A DNA stretch of 64,000 nucleotides from Acidimicrobiia bacterium. GTDB taxonomy: Bacteria; Acidobacteriota; Terriglobia; Bryobacterales; Bryobacteraceae. The stretch lies in contig VFZE01000001.1 of assembly GCA_016871315.1 (NCBI GenBank), forward strand, positions 124,001-188,000. The letters run 5' to 3'. A program made the position numbers and the translations under genes. The notes below the pieces were generated by a model. That model worked only from the letters and a program-made list of their open reading frames with translations, was not told the DNA's origin and ran no database searches. How positions within the stretch are numbered: the stretch's first letter is position 1; each line of letters begins with the position of its first letter. Shown here piece after piece: positions 35,246 to 44,406 of the stretch.

Positions 35246-36561
35246 TCGTCTCGAAAAAAGCTTTGTCGCGGCGCACCGTGCTGCGCGGAATGGGCGCCTC
35301 ACTCGCCCTGCCCTTGCTCGACGCCATGGTTCCGGCGATGACCGCGCAGGCGGCCACTGCCGCTAAACCGGCCAAGAGAATCGGCTACGTCTACATGCCC
35401 ATGGGTTCCGACATCGCCCGCTGGACCCCGCCGGGAAACGACCTCACTAAACTTTCGCCGACGCTGGAATCGCTCGCTCCGCACGTCGGCCACCTCAACG
35501 TCATCACCAACCTCGAGGTGAAAAGTGCCTATCCAGGCACGCACGCCACCTCCAACTCCTCTTTCCTCAGTTGCGCCCGCGCCAAGTGGACCGAAAGCTC
35601 CGACTACGAGCTGGGAACCACCGTCGATCAGATCGCCGCCCAGCACATCGGACAGCAGACGGCGCTGCCCTCGCTCGAGCTTTGCATGGACCTGCTGGCC
35701 ACCGTCGGCCAGTGCGACAACGGCTACGCCTGCGTCTATCAGAACAACCTGTCCTGGTCCTCTCCCACGACGCCGCTGCAGGCCGAAGCGCATCCGCGCA
35801 TCGTCTTTGAAAAGCTGTTCGGGGAAGGCGGCACCTCCGAAGACCGCCTGGCGGCGCTCAAGAAGCGCTCCAGCCTGCTCGACTGGGTGAAGGAAGACAT
35901 TGCGCGATTGAGTTCGAAGCTGGGCCCCGAGGATCGCACCCGCTTGGACGAGTACCTCGGCAGCGTGCGCGAAGTCGAGCGCCGCATTCAGCGCGCCGAG
36001 GAAGGCGTCGCGAAGAACGAGCTGCCGGATCTCGATCGCCCCGTCGGCGTGCCTCCGGCCTACGCCGATCATGCCAAACTGCTGTTTGATTTGCAGGTCC
36101 TAGCGCTCCAGGCCGACATCACGCGCGTGGTGACGTTCCAGCTGGCGCGCGAAACCTCCAACCGCACCTATCCCGAGGTCGGCGTCAACGACCCGCACCA
36201 TCCGCTCACCCATCACGGCGGCGACGTCGAGAAGATCGCCAAGATGGCGAAGATCAACGCCTTTCATGTTTCCCTGTTCGCCTATCTGCTGGAAAAGCTC
36301 AAAACAACCCGTGACGGCGACGGTAGCCTGCTCGACCACTGCCTCTACCTGTACGGCAGCGGCATGGGCAACCCGAACGTGCACGACCATACCAACCTCC
36401 CGATCCTGGTTGCCGGCGCCGTGAAGGCAGGACGCCATATCCGATACGCGCAGCCGACCCCGCTCGCCAACCTTCATCTCACGCTGCTCGAAAAGGCCGG
36501 CGTGAAGATGGACTCCTTCGCCGACAGCAAAGGCAAGGTGGATGAGCTGCTGACCTTATGA
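35242..36561 (+). CDS. DUF1552 protein, Tat-exported
   Basis: The 439-residue product carries a twin-arginine signal (SRRTVLRGMGASLALPLL) and the DUF1552 pattern: KRIGYVYMPMGSDIARW, HVGHLNVITNLEVK, LEDRTRLDEYL-like helices (GPEDRTRLDEYLGSVREVE), VTFQLARETSNRTYPEVG and LYGSGMGNPNVHDHTNLPIL. It is related to DUF1501 and the alkaline-phosphatase fold and is the usual partner of the DUF1592-type gene before it. Four-base ATGA overlaps on both sides couple it to its neighbours. Confidence 0.9.
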   Translation: MIVSKKALSRRTVLRGMGASLALPLLDAMVPAMTAQAATAAKPAKRIGYVYMPMGSDIARWTPPGNDLTKLSPTLESLAPHVGHLNVITNLEVKSAYPGTHATSNSSFLSCARAKWTESSDYELGTTVDQIAAQHIGQQTALPSLELCMDLLATVGQCDNGYACVYQNNLSWSSPTTPLQAEAHPRIVFEKLFGEGGTSEDRLAALKKRSSLLDWVKEDIARLSSKLGPEDRTRLDEYLGSVREVERRIQRAEEGVAKNELPDLDRPVGVPPAYADHAKLLFDLQVLALQADITRVVTFQLARETSNRTYPEVGVNDPHHPLTHHGGDVEKIAKMAKINAFHVSLFAYLLEKLKTTRDGDGSLLDHCLYLYGSGMGNPNVHDHTNLPILVAGAVKAGRHIRYAQPTPLANLHLTLLEKAGVKMDSFADSKGKVDELLTL

Positions 36562-37925
36562 GAGCTCGAATCGCACTGCTCGCCGTTTGCTCCCTGCTGG
36601 CGGCATCCGAGCCCGCCGAGAGCCTGCTCCAAGCCATCCACCGCGACGATGCCGCCGCGGTGCAACGGCTCCTCCGTGACGGAGCCCCGGTGAATGCCGC
36701 CAACCGCTACGGCGTAACCCCGCTCTCGCTCGCCTGCACCAACGGCAACACCGCCTTGGTGGAGGCTCTGCTGAAAGCCGGCGCCGATGTCAACGCACCT
36801 CTGCCCGGCGGCGAGACTCCTCTGATGACCGCGGCGCGCACCGGCAAGCCCGGCCCCGTGAACGTTCTCCTGGCGCGCGGCGCAAACGTCAACGCCAAGG
36901 ATGCACGCCACGGCCAAACCGCTCTCATCTGGGCCGTCGCCGAAGGCCATGCCGAAATCGTCGACATCCTGATCCGCGCTGGAGCCGATTACAGAACCCC
37001 GCTGAGTTCCGGATTCACGCCGCTGTTTTTGGCCGTGCGCGACGGCAAGACGGCCGTGGTCAAAACCCTGCTCGAGCGCGGGGAAAACGTGAACGCCACC
37101 TTCGGACCCGGCGGCCGTAACGCCGGACGCCGCTTCACTCCCGCCGCCACCAGCGTGCTGGGAATGGCGATCGAGAACGGCCACTTCGCACTGGCCGCCG
37201 AACTGCTCAAAGCGGGTGCAAATCCTAACATCCACGAGACCGGCTTCACCGCGCTGCACCAGATCAGCTGGGTGCGGAAGACGCCAATCGGCGACGATCA
37301 TGACCCCATTCCAGAGGTCACCGGCAACCTCACCAGCATCGGCTTGGTGCGCAAGCTGGTCGAGCACGGCGCGGATGTGAACGCGCTGGTGACGAAACAT
37401 GTCCGCGGGCTGAACAGGCTGAATACGCTCGGCGCCACCCCGTTTTTCATGGCCGCACGCACAGCCGATGTCGAGCTGATGCGCGTGTTGCTGGAGCTGG
37501 GCGCGAACCCGAACATTCCCAACGCCGACTTCACCACACCCGTGATGGCCGCGGCCGGGCTGGGAACGCAGTCGCCGGGCGAGGATCCCGGCACCGAGCA
37601 GGAATGCCTGGAAGCCGTGAAGCTTACGCTCGATTTGGGCAATGACATCAATGCCGTCGACAAGAACGGCGAAACGGCACTGCACGGAGCGGCCTACAAG
37701 AATCTGCCCAGGGTGGTGGAGTACTTGGTCTCCCGTGGCGCAGACATCAAAATCTGGCACCGTAAGAACAAGTACGGATGGACCCCGCTGACCATCGCCG
37801 AAGGCTTCCGCTTCGGCAACTACAAGCCGTCGCCGGACACGATGGCCGTGTTCCACAAGGTCATGCTCGCCGCCGGCGTCGATCCCGCGTCTAATCCCAA
37901 GGCGCCAGGCCGCGAGGTTTACTGA
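36558..37925 (+). CDS. Secreted ankyrin-repeat protein
   Basis: The 455-residue protein has a signal peptide (MRARIALLAVCSLLAASEP) and about ten ankyrin repeats beginning at residue 20, each with a pattern like GVTPLSLACTNGNTALVEALLKAGADVNA. The repeats are irregular in the middle (residues 185-260). Ankyrin arrays bind proteins. Its ATG overlaps the DUF1552 stop, a recurrent three-gene arrangement in these bacteria, so it may bind the DUF1592-type/DUF1552 pair outside the cytoplasm. No catalytic domain is seen. Confidence 0.88.
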   Translation: MRARIALLAVCSLLAASEPAESLLQAIHRDDAAAVQRLLRDGAPVNAANRYGVTPLSLACTNGNTALVEALLKAGADVNAPLPGGETPLMTAARTGKPGPVNVLLARGANVNAKDARHGQTALIWAVAEGHAEIVDILIRAGADYRTPLSSGFTPLFLAVRDGKTAVVKTLLERGENVNATFGPGGRNAGRRFTPAATSVLGMAIENGHFALAAELLKAGANPNIHETGFTALHQISWVRKTPIGDDHDPIPEVTGNLTSIGLVRKLVEHGADVNALVTKHVRGLNRLNTLGATPFFMAARTADVELMRVLLELGANPNIPNADFTTPVMAAAGLGTQSPGEDPGTEQECLEAVKLTLDLGNDINAVDKNGETALHGAAYKNLPRVVEYLVSRGADIKIWHRKNKYGWTPLTIAEGFRFGNYKPSPDTMAVFHKVMLAAGVDPASNPKAPGREVY

Positions 37926-37980
37926 GCTCAACCCGGACAGGGAATGCCATGTGCATACTTGTATTGGAGTTTACCTATCG

Positions 37981-38040
37981 GTGCGGACGAACATTGTTAT
38001 TGATGACAAGCTCATGAAGGCGGCGCTGCGGGCCACGGGC
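37981..38040 (+). pseudogene. vapB antitoxin remnant
   Basis: A GTG at 37981 opens VRTNIVIDDKLMKAALRATG, which is the exact N terminus of the common VapB type (MRTNIVIDDKLM). After 20 residues the similarity ends, and the same DNA becomes the 3' end of the hicB-like gene on the other strand. The rest of vapB and its vapC are missing. Confidence 0.7.
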
Positions 38041-38209
38041 GCCCGAGTTCCCTTGCGGTCTCCAGCCATTCCGCGATCACGGTTTCCACGTTGGCAAGGG
38101 CTTCCTGCCGGGTTGAACCGTCGGCGGCACACCCAGCCAGCTCGGGCACTTCGGCAATGAACGTCTCGTCTTCATTACTCCAATAGAGGATGATCTCGTA
38201 TTTCGTCAT
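38012..38209 (-). CDS. HicB-like antitoxin, solitary
   Basis: The 65-residue UPF0150/HicB-type domain reads YEIILYWSNEDETFIAEVPEL, then GCAADGSTRQEALANVETVI and WLETARELGRPWP. No HicA toxin gene is adjacent. Its start overlaps the stop of the VWFA gene by one base (TAATG), so it is the last gene of the TonB receptor-VWFA transcript. The last few residues (AAPPS) are encoded by DNA that on the other strand is a vapB remnant, so the original C terminus may have been replaced. Confidence 0.8.
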   Translation of the reverse strand: MTKYEIILYWSNEDETFIAEVPELAGCAADGSTRQEALANVETVIAEWLETARELGRPWPAAPPS

Positions 38210-40281
38210 TATTGCCCCGCGGAGGCCACCAACACCACCGGAGCCCGCGAGAAAGTGAACTTCTTCCCCAGCTCATCCACAACATTAAGCTGGCAGGTGT
38301 ACCGGCCGGGATCGAGCGATGCCAGCGGCGCGCGGAGCTGCACCGGAACCGTCTGCCCTCGCCGGGCGGCGGTCTGGTGCACGCGCACGGGCTGCGTCTC
38401 GAACACCTTGCGTCCATCGCGGAAGAAGAGCAGGCTCGCCATCACGCTCGGATCCTTGCGTTCCGCCGTCGCGCCGGGATCGTAAACCTCAAAGTAGACG
38501 TGCAGGTTGTGGTTCTTGCGGTAGACGCGCGTGATGCTCGGGATCAGCTTCTGGCCGTCCTGAATCAGCGGGTGCATCGCGATCGCCTTCTTGTCCTTCT
38601 CCGCTGCGCCGATGGCCGAGTTCAGAGGCACGCGCTCATTCGCCCAGACGACGGAGCTGATCTGTAGCCAGTCGGATGCGGTGTTGAGGTCCGGAATGGT
38701 GAACCTGGTCTCAAAGGTCCCAATGCGGCCGCTGGCGTTTTCCCGCGCCAGGAACTTGATGGTGTAATCGCCCGGCGGCAGTGTGAAGCCCGTATCGTAT
38801 TGCAGGTTGCGTGAGCGCAGCTGAGCCGCGTTCTCGCCCTTCAGCTCCACCTTGATGTGATCTCGCACCGTACCAGCCACCTTGTTCTGCGCGTTGCGGA
38901 TCTGACCGATGAAATCCAGGCGCGCTTCATCCGACTTGCCGGCCAGCCCGATTTGTGAACCAGGCAGCTTCACCGCCACCGGCACAAAATAGCGGTCCTT
39001 GCCCATGCGGAAGTGGTTGACTTCGAGCGCGAGCGTCATATCCGTGATCGGGTCGCCCAAAGCCAGCGCCTCTTCGAGCTGCCGCTCCCGGTCGGACGAG
39101 TTGAAGTCCTTGAACTGTTTCGGTGCGAAATAGCCGGAGCGGAAGTCGAGCTTGGCGCGGGGTTGTGAGGGGAGATTGACCTTGAGGCGGCGGTACTTGC
39201 CGTCCTCGGCGGGATTGGTCGAGTAGTAACCGAGAATGTAGTAGCTGGCGATATCGGTCTGCGCTTGACGAATGCCGACCGAGAGGTCGTTATTATCCAG
39301 CAGCGCCTTGCCGCCGGTATCTTCAGCGAGCGTGAACAGCGTTTCCTGCTGGTTCTGGCGGCGCTCGCCGCGGCTGCGCTGGGCCTGCCCCGTGAAAATC
39401 GACGTCCCGCGCGGAGAGCCCTGCGAGGCGTCGCCGGCAGGCGCCGAAGCCATCAGCCCCTGCGCGTCCACCGGGTAGAAAGCGACATTGGACCGTACGG
39501 CGGCGTTGATCGTCGAGCGCAGCTGCGAGTGATTCTCGACGCCAGTCTTGCCCACGCCGCTCGAGAAATAGACCAGCGCCTTCTTCTCCGGCAGCGAAGC
39601 GAGCATCTTTGTCGCGGTTTCCAGCGCCCCCAGCTTGCGGTCCGTATTAAAGATGCTGAACTCGGTCTCGTCGGCTTCAAAAGCTGCGCCTGTCTCCTCG
39701 CCTTCCTCTTCATTACCCGTCGTCGCTTCAGCCGCCAGTTCGCTGGTCTCCCCGATACGGAAGCCGGCGATGACGGTACGAAGCTGCTCACGATTCTCCG
39801 TGAAATCCTGAAGAACTTGCAGCTTGTTCGAGAAGCTCATGATCGAGACGAGATCGGAGGCGCTCATCTGGTGGTCGATGAAGCGCAGGGCCGCCTCTTG
39901 TGCTCGGATCTGGTCGGGCTGCGGCATGCCGGAAAAATCGAAATACAGGACCATCAACCGGCGGTCCTTGTAGCGGATCTGGCCGGGGGAGGAGGGAGAG
40001 ATGTCGGGCTTGGGGGTTGCGGGCGAAGCGGCAAGGGCCGGCGCGGGCGCGGCTTCGGTCTCCAGGCGCTGGTATTCAAAGACGGCAATGTTCTGGGGCT
40101 TGCCGTCTTCGAGAATCTGGAAGTCCGTGGCCTTGAGACCTGCGATCGGTTTGCCGTCACGATCCTGCACGCTGACGTTGACGATGACGAGGTTGGTGGT
40201 TACGGAGAGCTTCAGCTCGGGCTCAGGCTGCTGGGCCGATAGCGCGAGCGCGGCGGCGATGGCGGTGAGGCGGGTTCTCAT
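38209..40281 (-). CDS. Secreted VWFA-related protein, acidobacterial type
   Basis: The 690-residue protein has a short signal peptide (RLTAIAAALALSAQ), an N-terminal beta domain with VSVQDRDGKPIAGLKATDFQ, and a von Willebrand A-like domain beginning RLMVLYFDFSGMPQ and continuing to KKALVYFSSGVGKTG. It matches the VWFA-related family expanded in acidobacteria (TIGR03436-like). The C-terminal half contains further beta domains with FTLPPGDYTIKFLARENASG. It probably acts in protein binding at the cell surface. It starts three bases after the TonB receptor stop, so the two are coexpressed. Confidence 0.88.
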   Translation of the reverse strand: MRTRLTAIAAALALSAQQPEPELKLSVTTNLVIVNVSVQDRDGKPIAGLKATDFQILEDGKPQNIAVFEYQRLETEAAPAPALAASPATPKPDISPSSPGQIRYKDRRLMVLYFDFSGMPQPDQIRAQEAALRFIDHQMSASDLVSIMSFSNKLQVLQDFTENREQLRTVIAGFRIGETSELAAEATTGNEEEGEETGAAFEADETEFSIFNTDRKLGALETATKMLASLPEKKALVYFSSGVGKTGVENHSQLRSTINAAVRSNVAFYPVDAQGLMASAPAGDASQGSPRGTSIFTGQAQRSRGERRQNQQETLFTLAEDTGGKALLDNNDLSVGIRQAQTDIASYYILGYYSTNPAEDGKYRRLKVNLPSQPRAKLDFRSGYFAPKQFKDFNSSDRERQLEEALALGDPITDMTLALEVNHFRMGKDRYFVPVAVKLPGSQIGLAGKSDEARLDFIGQIRNAQNKVAGTVRDHIKVELKGENAAQLRSRNLQYDTGFTLPPGDYTIKFLARENASGRIGTFETRFTIPDLNTASDWLQISSVVWANERVPLNSAIGAAEKDKKAIAMHPLIQDGQKLIPSITRVYRKNHNLHVYFEVYDPGATAERKDPSVMASLLFFRDGRKVFETQPVRVHQTAARRGQTVPVQLRAPLASLDPGRYTCQLNVVDELGKKFTFSRAPVVLVASAGQ

Positions 40282-40284
40282 GGC

Positions 40285-43200
40285 TTAGAAGCGGAAGCGA
40301 AGATGCGCCTGCATGGTGCGCATGGCGCCGACGTTGGTGGCAAGGCCATAGTTGGATGCGTTGACCGTCGTGGCGACGCGAGAGAAGTTGGCGTGGTTGA
40401 GCGCGTTGTTCGACTCCACGCGCAGCTCGACGCTGCGGCGCGATTCGCCCAGCGGTAGCGCGCGCGCCACCGAGAGATTCACGACCACCGAGCCCGGCCC
40501 GGGAATCGTGTTCCGTCCCGCGTTGCCGAAGCGGTCGGCGGGCGGCAGGATGAAGGCGGCCGGGTTAAAGAAAACACCGCCCGAGACAGGCAGGCCGCTG
40601 GAATCGGCGCGTCCGCTGCCGATCATGCCCGTGCCGCCAGGATCGGAACGGTTACCGAGGACCCGCGCGGTAAGCGGCGTTCCGGAACGCGCCGTCAGTC
40701 CGCCGCTCAGGGTCCAGTCGCGCATCAGCCATCCGGTGGAAGCGGCCCCGCCGCGGCGTCCTAGCGAAGTGGAGTATTCAAAGTTCGCGTTCAGCGTGTG
40801 GCGGTTGTCGAAACTGGAAAGGCCGCGCTCGGCGGCGAGGTCGTTGTCATTCTGCGCGACTACCGCACCGCCGCCGCCGAAACTCGACGCATTATCGATC
40901 GACTTCGAAAAAGTATAGAGCGCGTTGCCGGAAAGCCCGCGCCGGAACCGCCGCGTGAGCCGCACCTGCCCGGCATGATAGATCGAGTTCCCTTCCGAGC
41001 TGTCGTAGGTGAAGCCGACCGCGTTGCCGATCTGGCGCCGCAGCTCGGCCGTTAGCGGAGAACCGGGCGCGGCGCGGTTGGGCAGGCGCTGGATATCCAG
41101 CCGCGTGCCCTTCGTCCCGAGGTAGCCGAGTTCCAGCATCAGCGCGGAAGGCAGCGGCTGCTGCACCGACAGGCTCCAGGTTTGCGCATAGCCGAGACGG
41201 TAGCCGCGGTCCACCGCGAAGGTGTTCGTGATGTTCTGCGACGGCGCGGTGGCGAATCCGTTTTGCAATGTCAACGTCCGCTGCAGGCTGGTGTTGACCG
41301 TTGCCGTGTTGGCGAATGGCGGCTGCTGGGCCAGCCGCGTCGCGGCCGTATTAAAGATGGATGAGTTGTAATACCAGCCATAGCCGAGCCGCACCACCGT
41401 GCCCTTCTTCGGCGCCGGCTTCCACGCGATCCCGATGCGCGGCGACAGGTTGTTGCGGTCCGGATCGATCAGCCCACGCTGAAACCGGCCACTGTAGGGC
41501 CCCGTCTCTCCCGCAAGCACGGGAGCCACGCCCGTGAAACCCGGCTTGATATCCAGGTTCACCATGCGCCCGAATTTTTCATGAAACGGCGTCTGGAACT
41601 CGTAACGCAGGCCTGCGTTGATCGTGAGGTTGGCATTGATGCGCCAATCATCTTGAGTAAACAGATGGAACGCCTGGCCGCGGAAGTAGGTGTCGGCGGC
41701 GCCGAAGCGGATCGAACTCGATTGCGGCAGACCGAGCAGAAAATCGGCGAAGTCGAAGCCAGAGGCGGCCAGCGGCTGGCCTCGCTCATCCAGGCCACTG
41801 GTGGCCAGGCCGGAGAAATTGAACGTGCCACGCGCATTCTGTTCCGTGCGGTTGTTCAGCTGCAGCCGGCGGTATTCACCGCCGATGGTCATCGTATGCT
41901 TGCCGCGCACGCGCACCAGGCTGTTGCCGATGCTGAAGGTCTGATCGCGCCGCAGCGCCGGCGCGCCGTCGGCAAGGCCGCCGAAGTTGGTGAAGCTCAA
42001 ATTGGGCGGGCCATAGTTGATCGGGTCGGCGGAGGCGCCGCGGATGCCCAGATCGCGCGCCCAATCGCGACCAAAGGCGAAAAACGGGAGCGTGCGGCTG
42101 CGGTTGCGGGAAAAGTCGAGCCGGGCATTATGAATCAGGCCGGTGCGGAAGGTGTGCGCCCAGGCGAGATTCGCGCTCATCCCTCGGCCGGAAGTTTCGT
42201 CTCGGAAACCGTACAACATGGCGTTTTCCGATTCGCGCCGCTGGAGATTAAACGCGCCGGATAAACGATCCTTGCGTGTCACCGGACGCCCCATACGGAG
42301 CCCGAAATTATCGGTGTTCTGCGGCACCGACGTGATGAACTGGTAGTTCTGCACGATGCCGGGCTGGTTCGGTGAAGGGAACAGCTGGAGCAGCTCGCGC
42401 GAGGCCGGGTTGATGCGCGATACGGGAACCCGGTTGCCGGCGAACGGCTGCCGGGGCTGCGGGTCGAAGATCGTGACCGGTCCGCGGATGATGGATTGCG
42501 TGAAGTCTCCGTTGCGTTCCAGCAGCGAAGGCAGCGTCGCGATGTTATCCACCGGGTTGCGGCTGCGCGAGCCGGAATAGTTGACGAAGAAAAACGTCCT
42601 ATCGTCACGCAACAGGCCGGGGACGTGGAGCGTGCCCCCGGCGCCCAGATTGAAGCGGCTCTGCGCATAGCTGGGCTTGAGGATGTTCTGGCCGGACAAG
42701 GAATAGGGCCGCGCGTCGGCGGTCGAGTTGCGCAAGCTGAAACTCAGCGCGCCGCGCATGGTGTCGCGCGCGCGGTTGGCGCGGTTGCCAAACACGGCCA
42801 CCCGCTGGCGGGAATAGATGTTGTCGGCTTTCCGTTCGGTCTTGCGTTCGGTCTTGCGCTCGGTCTTTCGCTCCGCCTTGCCTTCCTTGGTCTCCTGCTT
42901 TTTTTGCTCTTCTTCCAGCTGGCGCCGCCGTGCGGCGATCATCTCCGGAGAAATCGGGCGGCCACCGGGGCCGATCATCGGTCTTCCTCCGGGACCACGG
43001 CCGCCGCCCGGGCCGCCGGGGCCACCGCCAGGACCGCCACCCGGACCGCCGGGACCCCGTCCCATGCCAGGCCCCATTCCGGGTCCCATGCCAGGGCCCA
43101 TTCCACTCCCTCTGCCCATACCTTCCACGGGCTGATCGCCGCCGCCCATGCCCGGCGGAGGTCCCCTCGGTCCGCCGGCGAATGGACCGTCGCCGCGCAT

Positions 43201-43755
43201 GGCAAAGAAGGGCTCCTCCTCTACTGGCAGCTGTAACCCGCGGCTCAGGCTCCCGCTGACAAGGAACGATTCCGACGCCGAAAGCGAGGCATCCTGCGAT
43301 TGCGCTTCCGGCGTGCGGAAGGCGCGCTGCAACTCCTCCTGCAGCGTTTGCGTCATTTCCACCTGCTGAAAAGCTCCCGCTGGAGTGCCGGGCGCGGGCG
43401 GCGCGGCGCGGCGAGCTACTGCCGGAGGCTGCAGCACAAGCTGAATATCGAGTGGCGAGCCGGCGGTCCATCTCAAGGCCTGAGGCTGGAACCCCACCAT
43501 GCGGACCGTAATGCTCCACTCCCCATCACCCGCCGCCTCAAACACGAACCGCCCGCTTTCGTCCGAGTAGGCCGTGAGCTTGTTGTCGCCCCGCACCGCC
43601 GCGACTTCGGCGCCGGGAATCGGAAGTCCGCCCGACTTGACGGTCCCCTGGAAGCCGGATGCCTTAAGCAGACAAGCAAGGCACGTGAAATGGAGCAGTA
43701 TGCTGAGATTGTTCAAAACCGCCCCCGCGAGCTGAGATGGAAAACTTCTCATCAC
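40285..43755 (-). CDS. Oar-like TonB-dependent receptor with carboxypeptidase-regulatory domain
   Basis: The 1156-residue outer-membrane protein has an N-terminal signal, a carboxypeptidase-regulatory-like domain at about residues 33-115 (GFQGTVKSGGLPIPGAEVAAV), then a low-complexity stretch with Gly-Pro-Met repeats (about 216-232) and Lys-Thr-Glu-Arg repeats (about 293-309), a plug region and a long beta-barrel ending in MQAHLRFRF with the typical C-terminal Phe. Acidobacteria carry many such receptors, thought to import glycans or peptides; the ligand is unknown. No TonB box is obvious. It heads the operon with the VWFA and HicB-like genes. Confidence 0.9.
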   Translation of the reverse strand: MMRSFPSQLAGAVLNNLSILLHFTCLACLLKASGFQGTVKSGGLPIPGAEVAAVRGDNKLTAYSDESGRFVFEAAGDGEWSITVRMVGFQPQALRWTAGSPLDIQLVLQPPAVARRAAPPAPGTPAGAFQQVEMTQTLQEELQRAFRTPEAQSQDASLSASESFLVSGSLSRGLQLPVEEEPFFAMRGDGPFAGGPRGPPPGMGGGDQPVEGMGRGSGMGPGMGPGMGPGMGRGPGGPGGGPGGGPGGPGGGRGPGGRPMIGPGGRPISPEMIAARRRQLEEEQKKQETKEGKAERKTERKTERKTERKADNIYSRQRVAVFGNRANRARDTMRGALSFSLRNSTADARPYSLSGQNILKPSYAQSRFNLGAGGTLHVPGLLRDDRTFFFVNYSGSRSRNPVDNIATLPSLLERNGDFTQSIIRGPVTIFDPQPRQPFAGNRVPVSRINPASRELLQLFPSPNQPGIVQNYQFITSVPQNTDNFGLRMGRPVTRKDRLSGAFNLQRRESENAMLYGFRDETSGRGMSANLAWAHTFRTGLIHNARLDFSRNRSRTLPFFAFGRDWARDLGIRGASADPINYGPPNLSFTNFGGLADGAPALRRDQTFSIGNSLVRVRGKHTMTIGGEYRRLQLNNRTEQNARGTFNFSGLATSGLDERGQPLAASGFDFADFLLGLPQSSSIRFGAADTYFRGQAFHLFTQDDWRINANLTINAGLRYEFQTPFHEKFGRMVNLDIKPGFTGVAPVLAGETGPYSGRFQRGLIDPDRNNLSPRIGIAWKPAPKKGTVVRLGYGWYYNSSIFNTAATRLAQQPPFANTATVNTSLQRTLTLQNGFATAPSQNITNTFAVDRGYRLGYAQTWSLSVQQPLPSALMLELGYLGTKGTRLDIQRLPNRAAPGSPLTAELRRQIGNAVGFTYDSSEGNSIYHAGQVRLTRRFRRGLSGNALYTFSKSIDNASSFGGGGAVVAQNDNDLAAERGLSSFDNRHTLNANFEYSTSLGRRGGAASTGWLMRDWTLSGGLTARSGTPLTARVLGNRSDPGGTGMIGSGRADSSGLPVSGGVFFNPAAFILPPADRFGNAGRNTIPGPGSVVVNLSVARALPLGESRRSVELRVESNNALNHANFSRVATTVNASNYGLATNVGAMRTMQAHLRFRF
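42830..42877 (-). repeat. 12-bp tandem repeat in the TonB receptor gene
   Basis: Four 12-base units, variants of ttgcgttcggtc on the plus strand, encode Lys-Thr-Glu-Arg repeats in frame, so copy-number change would not break the gene. Confidence 0.85.
43061..43108 (-). repeat. 12-bp tandem repeat in the TonB receptor gene
   Basis: Four 12-base units, alternately cccatgccaggn and cccattccnnnn on the plus strand, encode Gly-Met-Gly-Pro repeats in frame. They lie in a longer Gly/Pro-rich region at 42990-43150. Confidence 0.85.
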
Positions 43756-43831
43756 TATAGTCGTGCTCCGCTTAGCTTTTGGTTACTGGCCGGAGGGATG
43801 GACGCGCCCGGCCTTTAAAATCTAACCCGGC

Positions 43832-43909
43832 GGAGAGTCGAAAGTCGCCCCGAAAAATCGTTAAGTGCAGGTAAAAACGCCAGGTAGGATTGCGCTGAAA
43901 GTTAACGCT
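43832..43909 (+). promoter_or_regulatory. Upstream element, copy A
   Basis: This copy reads GGAGAGTCG, then GTTAAGTGCAGGTAAAAACG, CCAGGTAGG, ATTGCGC and AAGTTAACGC. The same blocks in the same order recur at 44793-44866. The core is a pair of GCnGGTA repeats about 11 bases apart, the spacing expected for a winged-helix regulator dimer. It precedes the Oar-like remnant that starts at 43976. Confidence 0.5.
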
Positions 43910-43975
43910 TGACATCGTGGATTCCGGTTGGTTCTGGGATCGCCATTCCCTTCCATTCGCTTCAGAGGAGTATCT

Positions 43976-44406
43976 ATGTCCTTGCGTCTTTGTTTGATCG
44001 CCGCGCTTGCGTCCGCCGCCATCAGCCCCGCTTCCGCCCAGGTTCTCTACACAAACCGGAGTCCTCCGCAACGCCGACACCGACTCCGGCGGTTCCTACA
44101 GCTTCAACGACCTTCAGGCAGGCAACTACAACGTCCACATCGTCACCAACTCCTTCGACGCCGAGCAAGGCATGGCCGGCGCCTCGGCCATCAACGTATC
44201 CATCAAGAGCGGCACCGTGGGGTCCGCGGGCGCCAGAGTCGATGCGCCGGGGACTCGCAAACGGCGGACCAGGTTGTGGATGAGGTCCGCATCCTCGGAG
44301 GCGTCGGCTGCGGCAAAAGCTACTTCGATCCAGCCGCCTTCATTCCGGTCACCGCTGTCCGCTTCGGCAACAGCGGCCGCAACATCCTACGCCGGCCGGT
44401 CCGATA
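43976..44406 (+). pseudogene. Oar-like TonB receptor remnant
   Basis: A good ribosome-binding site (AGAGGAG) and ATG at 43976 open a signal peptide (LRLCLIAALASAAISPASA). Frame changes at about 44050 and 44240 are then needed to read the parts of a receptor: DSGGSYSFNDLQAGNYNVHI (carboxypeptidase-regulatory end), NSFDAEQGMAGASAINVSIK (plug region) and SYFDPAAFIPVTAVRFGNSG (near the barrel C terminus). More than 2.5 kb of a normal receptor gene is missing, so this is a deletion product and cannot be functional. Confidence 0.75.

Noticed and set aside
42818-43135. Proline-rich plus-strand protein
   Set aside because: It is the antisense reading of the Gly/Pro/Met repeats of the TonB receptor and has no start signal or conserved feature.
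42830-43150. Possible CRISPR array or minisatellite
   Set aside because: Units are 12 bases, lack spacers, and translate in frame as protein repeats of the TonB receptor.
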